Origin: Bacteroidaceae bacterium
Lineage (GTDB): Bacteria; Bacteroidota; Bacteroidia; Bacteroidales; Bacteroidaceae
Assembly: GCA_900769465.1 (NCBI GenBank)
Contig: CAAGGT010000316.1
Coordinates: 21,356-85,355, forward strand
DNA length: 64,000 nucleotides
Direction: 5' to 3'
Shown: positions 44,301 to 51,391 of the stretch, piece by piece
How the letters are laid out: each line of letters begins with the position of its first letter
Position numbering within the stretch: the first letter of the stretch is position 1
Translations under genes and position numbers: made by a program
Notes under the pieces: generated by a model
What the model saw: only the letters and a program-made list of their open reading frames with translations
The model's database searches: none
Told to the model about the DNA's origin: nothing

Positions 44301-45402
44301 ATGTGTATATATTCAAGCGAGGTAGGCCTGCATATGGATTAGGGTCGCCAAAGTGTGTCAAATCCCATTCAACTTTAGCACGCTGTTCCATAACATAATC
44401 CCAGGTATAAATCTCACCCTCGCTGAAATCGTCAAATAAATTGAACGGTGTACCTGACAAACGGAGAACCTTTGTTTGCTCCTTTGTCAGTTCCTTCATA
44501 ACAGCCTCACCTAATTCCGTCTTTGTACCTTCGTGGGCTTCATCAACGATAATAAAATCCCAAGGAGTTGCAAACACCTTGTCATTCTTATCAAAATTAC
44601 CACCTACGAGAGAAGAGCCTCGCAAGTCCTGCATTGAGGCAAAGTAAACATAATGGATTCCATTCTTTGCCACAAGATATTCCAATGATTCGTGTTTCTC
44701 ACCATTATTCTTTGAACCGTAGCGATACTTTGGAGTGTCATAAAATATCTTTGAAAAGTCCTCAAACCAACCGGCATCGACGACAGGGCGATGCGTAAGA
44801 ATAAGGGTTCGGGCAAAATCCATCTCTTTGACAACCTGAAGGCCAGAGAGTGTTTTACCGAAACGCATCTTTGCATTCCAAAGCATTTTATTACTCTTCT
44901 TAAACTGCTTCTTGGTCTTATCTATTGCTTCACGCTGCTCGGGGCGGAAGATTATTGGACTGCGTTCTGTACTTATCTCGGAAGAAGAAAGCGACATACG
45001 ACCTTCTTTTGCAGCCTTAATAGCATTCTTGACAGTTTCAAGGTCTGTAATAAACCATTCGTTGGCTTTATTCTCTGTATCAAAAATCTTCTTCTTGATA
45101 CCTGAACGCTCAAGCACCTTGTGTACTTCACCATCTGTCAGGCTCATAATTGCACCGCCACGAGTGAAGATTGAGAGTTCGGTATATAACAAATCATATG
45201 CAATACCGGCAGTCTGCGTGTATTGATTGATGCGCTTCTTGGCTGCAACATTGAGCTGATGACTTGAGGGTGATAGACCCCACAAGTTCTCCTCGTCTGT
45301 AAGTGTTGCTTCACCAACCTTAAGACATCCAGCATGTGGCTTATCATCTATGCGGAACACATAAATGAGTTTTGCTTTTAATGATGAAACAAATTTAGCC
45401 AT
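41377..45402 (-). CDS. GIY-YIG-like / superfamily 2 helicase / N6-adenine methylase fusion
   Basis: 1341 residues. N-terminus (about 10-75) resembles a T5orf172-like GIY-YIG module: IYVFRIDDKPHAGCLKVGEA, then RINQYTQTAG. A SF2 helicase core follows: Walker A NAKMRFGKT (176-184), DEAH (287-290), SGTP (about 316) and a helicase C-terminal part (RLTTGVSVKAW, MQTIFRVQTPA). A Lys/Glu coiled coil lies around 690-745. The C-terminal third is an Eco57I-like methylase with motif I ILEINSKSGLYPLY and motif IV NPPY (997-1000). So nuclease, translocase and methylase could be in one chain, as in single-chain restriction systems. The GIY-YIG call is less certain than the others. Confidence 0.88.
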   Translation of the reverse strand: MAKFVSSLKAKLIYVFRIDDKPHAGCLKVGEATLTDEENLWGLSPSSHQLNVAAKKRINQYTQTAGIAYDLLYTELSIFTRGGAIMSLTDGEVHKVLERSGIKKKIFDTENKANEWFITDLETVKNAIKAAKEGRMSLSSSEISTERSPIIFRPEQREAIDKTKKQFKKSNKMLWNAKMRFGKTLSGLQVVKEMDFARTLILTHRPVVDAGWFEDFSKIFYDTPKYRYGSKNNGEKHESLEYLVAKNGIHYVYFASMQDLRGSSLVGGNFDKNDKVFATPWDFIIVDEAHEGTKTELGEAVMKELTKEQTKVLRLSGTPFNLFDDFSEGEIYTWDYVMEQRAKVEWDLTHFGDPNPYAGLPRLNIYTYDLNKLLNGYGDSELAFNFREFFRVDDSGEFVHKKDVSSFLNLICKKDEDSNYPYSTEEYRENFRHSLWIVPGVKSAKALSAMLQLHPVFSQFQIVNVAGEGDEDQERDDALELVNKAIGNKPEETYTITLSCGRLTTGVSVKAWTAVFMLAGSFSTAASSYMQTIFRVQTPATIGGKVKEECFVFDFAPDRTLKVIAETAKISAKAGKTTSDDRKAVGDFINFCPIIAYEGSKMVSYDVPNMLQQLKKVYVERVVRNGFEDGYLYNDDLMRLDSLELKEFAKLKEIIGSTKAMPKSGEIDINNQGFTQEEHEQLEKAEEKKRKKKELSEEEKRLLEEKAEKRKNRDTAISILRGISIRMPLMIYGADLVDEELEITLDNFTSLIDNGSWDEFMPKGVTKDIFEQFKKYYDPEVFCSAGKRIRAMAKAADALDIEDRIERITAIFNTFRNPDKETVLTPWRVVNLHLGDSLGGWVFYDESKDKQIVEPRFVDNGEVTEKVFASNARILEINSKSGLYPLYMAYSIYRTRLEKKLDAADTMENTPERHLKVWEAVLRENIFVLCKTQMAKSITRRTLRGFRQIKVNTRYYEDLTNQITNKTAKFVSQMKQGKNYWKANEDNDMKFTAIVGNPPYQEVVAQKETSNGQKRSSSIFHHFQNVSDKLGRYVSLIYPGARWIHRSGKGMEQFGLAQINDPHLSLLKFYPVSTDIFKEVGIADGLSIVLKDTQKDEGGFRYVYSKGGQEVSVIATNPGDELFALNPLDTDIVSCLDLAIEKFSCLHASILSQKLFSIESDFVEKNPSLVREYNEGDSFDINSEIKLFTNDKAGKSGRARWYIANKNVITTGVEYLNKWKVIVSSANAGGQKRSNQIAVIDNYSAFGRSRVALKTFDTEQEARNFLKYATSEIIRFAFLLTDESLTSLAKKVPDIENYTDQNGLIDFSGDVNAQLYGLFCIDEQNQQHIKAVLKAKSKDKD

Positions 45403-45427
45403 AGGTTATATTTTATTAGAATCCTTA

Positions 45428-46432
45428 TTACTTTAGCAAATCAACAAAGCGAATTTTCTTTCCCATTTTTTTGGTTTCAGGGTCTTTGGCTCTCCAATCC
45501 TTGATAAGGCAATAAATGCCTGTATGATTATAAAAACCGCCATCGGTACAGCCTTTACAAGGCTTCCTCATTTCATCCCCAAACAGAGAGGACTCAACGG
45601 TATCTGTGCATGAATTAGGAACTACACCTTTGAGACCATCCATTTGCCATATATTCCACGAAATAATATACGCGATATATTTTACTGAGGTCATCGACGG
45701 GCGTTTGTCAAATTTCAACTCATAATTTTCAATAAAGGTATACAACATCGCCTCACGAGCCAATAACAGATTGTCTCCCTGCCATTCAAAACCATAAATG
45801 CTTTTGTACGCATCCTGTGCAGCAGATAGCCACTCACCCGATGTATGAACATTCTCGCTTATTACGCGCAGTTTACGGTCAAGAAGGCCTATGCGTTTTT
45901 CTATTGGTATCAATTCGCCTGTAGTTGTGTCGTAACGACTTGTTATGTATGGTGCTTCACCGCAAGTAATTTCCATACGATTATCACGCACATAATCTTT
46001 CCAAGTTTTGCCATCAGGAAACTCTATAGGCTCTGTTGTAGTAATCCAAGAATGTTCCCCATTCTCTTCAACCTCGACATTAAAAACACCTTCGCGCCCA
46101 AACCAAGCATTATCTATCAAATTATTTTGAGCATTGCACACCCACGAAGGAGTGAACACCTCTGCCATTTCTTTGGAACGTGCTGCTTGTTGCAAACGAT
46201 GTTTTAATACTCGAGGAATAATCTTGTTATTGTCGCAGATTTTCTCATATGTAATCTCGTCGGCCTCTGCATATCCTTCTCCCCATTGTTCATAGTCATT
46301 TGTGGCCCAAAATATATTACGTTGGGTGGTATGGTCGCGCAGAAGTTGTTCTAAAACAACTTCAGGGAAATTACCTTCAAGAATATCAACTCGACCTAAA
46401 TCCATATAAACATTTGTTTGCGTTAAGTGCAA
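45428..46432 (-). CDS. M-like subunit of the restriction system
   Basis: 334 residues. EVFTPSWVCNAQNNLID corresponds to the motif X-like (F/Y)TP segment of N6-adenine methylases, MEITCGEAPYITSRYD may be a variant motif I, and YGFEWQGDNLLLAREAMLYTF resembles the motif II/III region. No NPPY is present, so alone it looks catalytically incomplete. A Cys cluster near the end (CKGCTDGGFYNHTGIYC) may bind zinc. It starts the five-gene run, 25 bp before the helicase-methylase. Homologues are commonly annotated restriction endonuclease subunit M. Role as partner is inference. Confidence 0.78.
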   Translation of the reverse strand: MHLTQTNVYMDLGRVDILEGNFPEVVLEQLLRDHTTQRNIFWATNDYEQWGEGYAEADEITYEKICDNNKIIPRVLKHRLQQAARSKEMAEVFTPSWVCNAQNNLIDNAWFGREGVFNVEVEENGEHSWITTTEPIEFPDGKTWKDYVRDNRMEITCGEAPYITSRYDTTTGELIPIEKRIGLLDRKLRVISENVHTSGEWLSAAQDAYKSIYGFEWQGDNLLLAREAMLYTFIENYELKFDKRPSMTSVKYIAYIISWNIWQMDGLKGVVPNSCTDTVESSLFGDEMRKPCKGCTDGGFYNHTGIYCLIKDWRAKDPETKKMGKKIRFVDLLK

Positions 46433-46576
46433 AAATAAAAATAATTTAAGAAAATTCTATGCTCCCACATTAACGTTAACATAGAAATTACGTTCCCATT
46501 TACTAAAGCATCTAATCAAGTACCTGGTACCTTATAATTGCGTGTTTATTCGTTACTATATTTATATGATAAATTA

Positions 46577-46584
46577 CAAATATA
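46577..46584 (-). promoter_or_regulatory. Possible -7 element of the restriction operon
   Basis: Minus-strand TATATTTG about 145 nt upstream of the M-like gene. A TTTG word occurs 23 nt further upstream, slightly beyond the normal spacing. It would give a leader of about 135 nt. Confidence 0.35.
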
Positions 46585-46683
46585 AGCAAACTTCACGACA
46601 ATACACTCAAAGGATATCAATTTTGTAAAATTCAGTAATTGGAATTTAATTAATTCGGTTTAAAATATACCATAGTAACCACC

Positions 46684-47073
46684 TCACCCCATTCCAAACA
46701 GTTTTTCTGCAGCATATTCTAGTGCTGATTCACCAACAGAGGACGATACTGCTCCTACAAGCAATTCCGCTTCTAAACTATTCCTAATTTGTTTCAGATT
46801 CTCAAGATTCCAGTCATAACCTCTTTCGCGGATGTCGCATTCGAGCATTGGGATAAAGCCTTTCTTTACAAGTAAGTAGCCATATTGGGCAGATATCACC
46901 TTGTTGCAATTTATCAGTTGCTCAATATCCTCACTCTCAAGCTCACGATTGATATATTCAATATCGTTTTTGACCTTCGCTTGATAGTCCGTTTTTGGGT
47001 TTACTTTATTTATAAACTTCCCTACCGCTTTAATGCCGGCTTTAGTCTCTGCATTGATTTTGTTCTCTTCCAT
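46684..47073 (-). CDS. Unknown small protein at island end
   Basis: 129 residues, no signal peptide. Helical N-terminal part (INAETKAGIKAVGKFINKVN, IEYINRELESEDIEQLINCN), then YGYLLVKKGFIPMLECDIRERGYDW and a small-residue C-terminus (LLVGAVSSSVGESALEYAAE). Not recognised. It has its own upstream region with an 11-bp tandem repeat at 47143-47175 and a TTTACTTTG word, so it may be separately regulated. Confidence 0.65.
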   Translation of the reverse strand: MEENKINAETKAGIKAVGKFINKVNPKTDYQAKVKNDIEYINRELESEDIEQLINCNKVISAQYGYLLVKKGFIPMLECDIRERGYDWNLENLKQIRNSLEAELLVGAVSSSVGESALEYAAEKLFGMG

Positions 47074-47142
47074 AATTCAACAAATTAATTTTTGCAGCAA
47101 AGTAAATATCAATTTGAAGTGATTCCAAGCAGTTCGTCACTA

Positions 47143-47175
47143 TTTTGGAACAATTTCGGAACAATCTTGGAAGTA
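47143..47175. repeat. Three 11-bp tandem repeats (operator-like)
   Basis: ttttggaacaa, tttcggaacaa and tcttggaagta follow one another with period 11, about one helix turn. They lie 70-100 bp upstream of the 129-residue gene and 55 bp before the large inverted repeat. Possibly stacked protein-binding sites; no protein identified. Confidence 0.5.
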
Positions 47176-47230
47176 TTTTAGCAATACTGTGCCGTCACGA
47201 CCACACAAGATTTTTATAAAAAAAGATGTT

Positions 47231-47295
47231 TAACAGTTGCATTTTGAACTATTATCGCGGTATTTATGCCATAATAGTTCAAAATAGAACTGTTA
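47231..47295. repeat. 65-nt imperfect inverted repeat upstream of aspT
   Basis: Outer arms TAACAGTT/AACTGTTA (8 bp), a symmetric 3-nt internal mismatch (gca/tag), inner arms ttttgaactattat / ataatagttcaaaa (14 bp), and a 15-nt loop. It marks the right edge of the accessory island, about 100 bp before aspT. The remaining 47074-47396 gap shows only this, the 11-bp repeats and AT-rich sequence. Confidence 0.7.
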
Positions 47296-47396
47296 AGAAA
47301 AGACTCGAACAAATTCTAGATAACATATGGTCATATCCCCTCCAAAAACAAATCCCCCTACGCCCGTGTTATCTTCTCAAATTAAACTGTACTGTT

Positions 47397-49115
47397 ATGG
47401 AGTGGTTTACTAATCTTTTGCAGGCGCATCCGGAGCTGGCTATTTATTTGACGCTGGGGCTGGGTTTCCTCATTGGGCGTGTTCAGGTGAAGGGGTTCAG
47501 CCTGGGTGTTGTGACGAGTGTGCTGCTGGTGGGTGTGCTCATTGGGCAGTTGGATATCCCGACGCCGGGGCCGCTGAAGCAGGTGGCGTTCCTGATGTTT
47601 CTCTTTGCCATTGGATACAAGGTGGGGCCGCAGTTCTTTGCGGGATTGCGTAAGGAGGGTTTGCCGCAGGTTTTCTTTGCCGTTGTTATGTGTGTGTTCA
47701 TTCTGCTCTGCACCTGGGGGATTTCTCTGGTGATGGGTTACAATGTGGGTGAGGCAGCGGGGTTGCTGTCGGGGTCGCAGACCATAAGCGCGGTGATTGG
47801 CGTTGCAGGCGACACCATCCGTGGGCTTGGATTGCCGGCCGATGAGCAGGAGAAGGCGCTGAACATCATACCGGTTGCATACGCTGTGACGTATATATTC
47901 GGCACGGCGGGTTCGGCGTGGATTCTTGCACGCCTGGCTCCGAAATTGCTTGGCGGTGTCGACAAGCTGAAGGCGAAGTGCCGCGAGCTTGAGAAGCAGA
48001 TGGGCAGCGACGACAGCGAGAAGCCGGGCATTGTGGGCGCAAAGCGAATGGTTGAGTTCCGCAGTTATGCCATTGAGAACGATTGGTTCGCGCAAGGACG
48101 TCGCGTAAAGGAGCTTGAGGCCTTCTTTGAACGTCAGGGAAAGCGGTTGTTTGTGGAGCGCATACGCAAGGGCAAGCGCATTATCGATGATGTCAAGCCA
48201 CGCGAGGTGCTGCACCTTGGCGATGAGGTGGTGTTGAGCGGCCGCTACGAATATACTATTGGCGAAGAGAAATGGATTGGTCGCGAGGTTGACGACACTG
48301 CCCTGCTCGACTTTCCTGTGATGGTTATGAAGACCACCGTTGCCGGGCACTCGCACAAGCGCGACATCACGTTCGGCGGCAAGAAGGTTGGCGAACTGCG
48401 CCGTCAGCCATATATGCACGGCGTTGTGATACAGAAAATCAAGCGTATGGGAGTGAGCATTCCTGTGTTTGCCGACACGCAGTTGAACACAGGCGACGTT
48501 ATTGAGCTTGTGGGCAAGAAGGTAGAAGTTATGCTTGCCGCAAAGGAGATTGGTTACCCCGACCCTGCAACAAACGCGACCGACGTTGTTTTCATGTCGA
48601 TTGGCATTTTCATTGGCGCAGTGATTGGTACACTCACGCTGCACATTGGCGGCGTGCCGCTGAGCCTTAGCAGCAGCGGCGGTGCGCTGATAGCCGGTCT
48701 TGTATTCGGTTGGTGGCGCGCACACCACCCCACAATGGGCGCAATCCCCGAGGGTGCGCTGTGGGTATTCAACAATCTTGGACTGAATATTTTCATAGCC
48801 ATTGTTGGCATATCGGCAGGGCCGGGCTTTGTCGAGGGATTCCGCGAGATTGGTCTGTCGCTGTTCCTGGCCGGCATTGTTGCCACATCGTTGCCATTGC
48901 TCTTTGGTGTGTGGGTTGCTGTTAAGTGGTTCAAGTTCCACCCTGCCATCGCACTTGGCTGCTGCGCCGGAGCGCGCACCACCACTGCGGCTATTGGCGC
49001 ACTGCAAGAGAGCCTTGGCAGTGAAACGCCGGCATTGGGCTACACGGTGACATACGCAGTCGGTAACACTCTGCTGATACTTTGGGGCGTGTTCCTGACG
49101 CTGATGGTAGGTTGA
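47397..49115 (+). CDS. aspT: Aspartate:alanine antiporter
   Basis: 572 residues from the ATG at 47397 (MEWFTNLLQAHPELAIYLTL); the open frame upstream to 47226 runs through the inverted repeat and is not used. AAE-family architecture: five N-terminal helices, a large cytoplasmic loop with two TrkA-C-like modules (about 205-370), and five to six C-terminal helices. GLLSGSQTISAVIGVAGDTI and GCCAGARTTTAAIGALQE are the pseudo-repeated family motifs. It exchanges external aspartate for the alanine made by AspD, generating proton-motive force. The stop codon abuts an interspersed repeat. Confidence 0.93.
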   Translation: MEWFTNLLQAHPELAIYLTLGLGFLIGRVQVKGFSLGVVTSVLLVGVLIGQLDIPTPGPLKQVAFLMFLFAIGYKVGPQFFAGLRKEGLPQVFFAVVMCVFILLCTWGISLVMGYNVGEAAGLLSGSQTISAVIGVAGDTIRGLGLPADEQEKALNIIPVAYAVTYIFGTAGSAWILARLAPKLLGGVDKLKAKCRELEKQMGSDDSEKPGIVGAKRMVEFRSYAIENDWFAQGRRVKELEAFFERQGKRLFVERIRKGKRIIDDVKPREVLHLGDEVVLSGRYEYTIGEEKWIGREVDDTALLDFPVMVMKTTVAGHSHKRDITFGGKKVGELRRQPYMHGVVIQKIKRMGVSIPVFADTQLNTGDVIELVGKKVEVMLAAKEIGYPDPATNATDVVFMSIGIFIGAVIGTLTLHIGGVPLSLSSSGGALIAGLVFGWWRAHHPTMGAIPEGALWVFNNLGLNIFIAIVGISAGPGFVEGFREIGLSLFLAGIVATSLPLLFGVWVAVKWFKFHPAIALGCCAGARTTTAAIGALQESLGSETPALGYTVTYAVGNTLLILWGVFLTLMVG

Positions 49116-49185
49116 AAAGCTGAAAGGTGAAAGCGGAAAACGGAAAACGGAAAGCTACGAGTAAGCGAGCGCAGTTGAAAAGCTC
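49113..49185. repeat. Interspersed repeat (GTGAAAGCTG family) abutting the aspT stop
   Basis: Starts at the aspT stop codon: tgaaaagctgaaaggtgaaa, then gcggaaaacgg twice, gctacgagtaagcgagcgca and gttgaaaagctcc. Shares words with 3270-3350 and 17571-17815 (minus strand). Noncoding. Confidence 0.75.
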
Positions 49186-49258
49186 CACACCTATATCGCT
49201 TAAAAACCTTTTGTACTTATGTCTAAGTAAAACAGAATTGAACTTTAAATATAATATT

Positions 49259-50917
49259 ATGAGCCATTATTTGAACGACCACAGTGAGGTGAGCAAGTTC
49301 GAGAAGGAGATGGAAAAGATTAGCCCTTTTGAGCTAAAAGACCGTCTTATTGAGCTTGCAGGCGAGAGTATAAAGAAGATGATGCACACAATGCTGAATG
49401 CGGGGCGTGGAAACCCCAACTGGGTTGCCACGCTGCCGCGCGAGGCGTTCTTCGCGCTTGGCAGGTTCGGCATCGCAGAGTGTCGCCGCGACTGGCAACG
49501 CTCCGAGGGCATTGCCGGCATACCGCAAAAGGAGGGCATTGCCGAGCGTTTTGAGCAGTTCATCAAGGAGAACAGGAAAGAGGAATGGGCGCAGTTCCTC
49601 GAGAAATGCTACCGTTATATGCTCGATGAGCACAAGGTTAATGCCGATGCACTCATTCACGAATGGACCGAGTGCGTAGTGGGCAACCAATATCCTGTCC
49701 CCGACCGCATACTGCCACACACCGAGATAGCCGTCAATGACTACATAGCACAAGAGCTGTGCAACGGCCGCCCGCCACAGGGCGAGATTGACCTCTTTGC
49801 CACCGAGGGCGGCACGGCTGCAATGTGCTACATATTCGACAGTCTGCAGCAGAACCGCTTGCTTGAGCGCGGCGACCACATTGCACTTATGACACCGGTA
49901 TTCACACCCTACATTGAGATTCCAAAGCTATACCGCTACAACTACAAGGTGACCGAGATACCGGCAAGCCGCATGAGCGACGACGGGCTGCATCTGTGGC
50001 AATACAGCGAGCGTGGAATAAACAAGCTACGCGACCCGTCATACAAGGCGCTATTCATCGTCAACCCCAGCAACCCGCCAAGCTATGCAATGGATAACAG
50101 GACAATAGACCTGCTTGTGGATATTGTGGAGCGTTGGAACCCCAATCTGATGATTGTGACCGACGATGTGTATGCCACCTTTGTTCCGGGTTTCCAGTCG
50201 CTGATGGCACGCCTGCCACACAACACGATGTGTGTCTATTCGTTCTCGAAATATTTTGGCGCCACGGGATGGCGTACGGCGGTTATTGCCCTGCACCGCG
50301 ACAACATCTTCGATGCACTGCTCAAACGCCTGCCACGCAAACGCAAAGGCGAGTTGCAGCAACGCTACGGCAGCATAAGGAGCGATGTGGAGAATATGCG
50401 TTTCATTGACCGTATGGTTGCCGACAGCCGTCAGGTGGCACTGAACCACACGGCAGGCCTGTCGTTGCCGCAACAGCTGCAGATGACGCTCTTTGCGCTC
50501 TACTCCATCATTGACAAGCGCGAAGGCGACAACTTCCGCCGGGCGATGCTCGAAATCATTGACAAACGCCTGAACAAGCTATGGGAGAATATGGGATTCA
50601 CGCTCGTTGATGACCCTTTGCGTGCCGGATACTACTCCGAGATTGACCTCACCGTTTGGGGCAAGCGTTTCTATGGCGAGGATTTTGTCGACTGGCTGCG
50701 CCTGAACCACAGCCCATTGGATGTAGTGTTCCGCCTTGCAACGGAGACATCGCTTGTGGTGCTGAATGGCGGCGGTTTCGACGGCCCCGAATGGAGCATA
50801 CGCGTTTCGCTTGCGAACCTGAAGGAGAAAGACTATGCCATCATTGGGCAAAAGGTGCGTGGCATTCTCGACTCGTATGCCGAGCGATGGAAAGAGAGCC
50901 TGCCGGAAATAGTATAA
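49259..50917 (+). CDS. aspD: Bifunctional aspartate 4-decarboxylase/aminotransferase
   Basis: PLP enzyme converting aspartate to alanine and CO2. 552 residues from the ATG at 49259 (MSHYLNDHSEVSKFEKEM). The catalytic Lys is Lys331 in SFSKYFGATGWR. GRGNPNWVATLPREAFF, EGGTAAMCYIFDSL and NPSNPPSYAM match the AspD family, which is longer than plain aminotransferases. With AspT it forms the aspartate-alanine exchange cycle that consumes an intracellular proton. Preceded by a repeat, so aspT-aspD is probably one transcript with about 140 bp between. Confidence 0.94.
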   Translation: MSHYLNDHSEVSKFEKEMEKISPFELKDRLIELAGESIKKMMHTMLNAGRGNPNWVATLPREAFFALGRFGIAECRRDWQRSEGIAGIPQKEGIAERFEQFIKENRKEEWAQFLEKCYRYMLDEHKVNADALIHEWTECVVGNQYPVPDRILPHTEIAVNDYIAQELCNGRPPQGEIDLFATEGGTAAMCYIFDSLQQNRLLERGDHIALMTPVFTPYIEIPKLYRYNYKVTEIPASRMSDDGLHLWQYSERGINKLRDPSYKALFIVNPSNPPSYAMDNRTIDLLVDIVERWNPNLMIVTDDVYATFVPGFQSLMARLPHNTMCVYSFSKYFGATGWRTAVIALHRDNIFDALLKRLPRKRKGELQQRYGSIRSDVENMRFIDRMVADSRQVALNHTAGLSLPQQLQMTLFALYSIIDKREGDNFRRAMLEIIDKRLNKLWENMGFTLVDDPLRAGYYSEIDLTVWGKRFYGEDFVDWLRLNHSPLDVVFRLATETSLVVLNGGGFDGPEWSIRVSLANLKEKDYAIIGQKVRGILDSYAERWKESLPEIV

Positions 50918-50940
50918 GCGTGGTGTGAGCTCCGCCACGC
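50918..50940 (+). terminator. Stem-loop after aspD
   Basis: gcgtgg and ccacgc pair around an 11-nt loop directly after the stop; followed by tcaagttt. Weak. Confidence 0.4.
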
Positions 50941-50950
50941 TCAAGTTTCG

Positions 50951-51031
50951 CTGTAGGGGCAGACCAGTGTGTCTGCCCAAAAACAAGTAATTCCGGTACA
51001 CAAGGGCGAACACATCGGTTCGCCCCTACAG
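50951..51031. repeat. 81-bp composite palindromic repeat
   Basis: Outer arms ctgtaggggc and gcccctacag; inside two hairpins, gggcagac/gtctgccc and gggcgaac/gttcgccc. Looks like two facing copies of the gtaggggcgaacc...gttcgccc repeat often seen between Bacteroidales genes (from memory). Confidence 0.75.
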
Positions 51032-51062
51032 GAGATGACATAACGCTATAATATCAAACAAC

Positions 51063-51233
51063 ATGAAAAAGATGAAGAAGTATCGTTGCAAAGTTTGCAA
51101 ATGGGTCTATGACCCGGAGTTTGGCGATATTAAAGGTGGCATTCCTGCCAATACGGCATTTGAGGATTTGCCGGCCGATTGGGTGTGCCCAGTGTGCAAA
51201 GCCGAGAAGAAGCAGTTCGAGAAGATGGGATAA
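51063..51233 (+). CDS. Rubredoxin
   Basis: 56 residues. Two Cys pairs bind one iron: YRCKVCKWVYDPEFGD and DWVCPVCKAEKKQFEKMG. Small electron carrier, in anaerobes usually to rubrerythrin or a reductase in oxidative-stress defence. The start ATG is at 51063; MKKMKKYRC carries a Lys-rich extension of 6 residues before the family core. Single gene, upstream of a strong terminator, downstream of a repeat. Confidence 0.97.
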   Translation: MKKMKKYRCKVCKWVYDPEFGDIKGGIPANTAFEDLPADWVCPVCKAEKKQFEKMG

Positions 51234-51337
51234 AAACGGATTTATGTAAAGCTGTTGTTTCGCTTTTATTACAACTCCCTCCGCCGTAAACGGCTCATCC
51301 CTCTTCACAAAGAGGGACAGTTGGTTACGCACATAAA

Positions 51338-51369
51338 ATTGCGGTCAGCGTTCAAACGCTGACCGCAAT
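51338..51369. terminator. Terminator between rubredoxin and kinase genes
   Basis: 15-bp perfect stem (attgcggtcagcgtt / aacgctgaccgcaat) with a 2-nt spacer. Serves convergent genes on both sides. Confidence 0.8.
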
Positions 51370-51391
51370 AATATTCATTCAAGCAATTCAA

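Noticed and set aside
47226..47396. Upstream extension of aspT
   Set aside because: The extension is encoded by the inverted repeat and has no membrane-protein character; MEWFTNLLQAHPELAIYL fits the family start.
47382..49007. Long minus-strand open frame antisense to aspT
   Set aside because: Low-complexity composition rich in His, Arg, Asn and Gln with no domain; the opposite strand encodes a clear AAE transporter.
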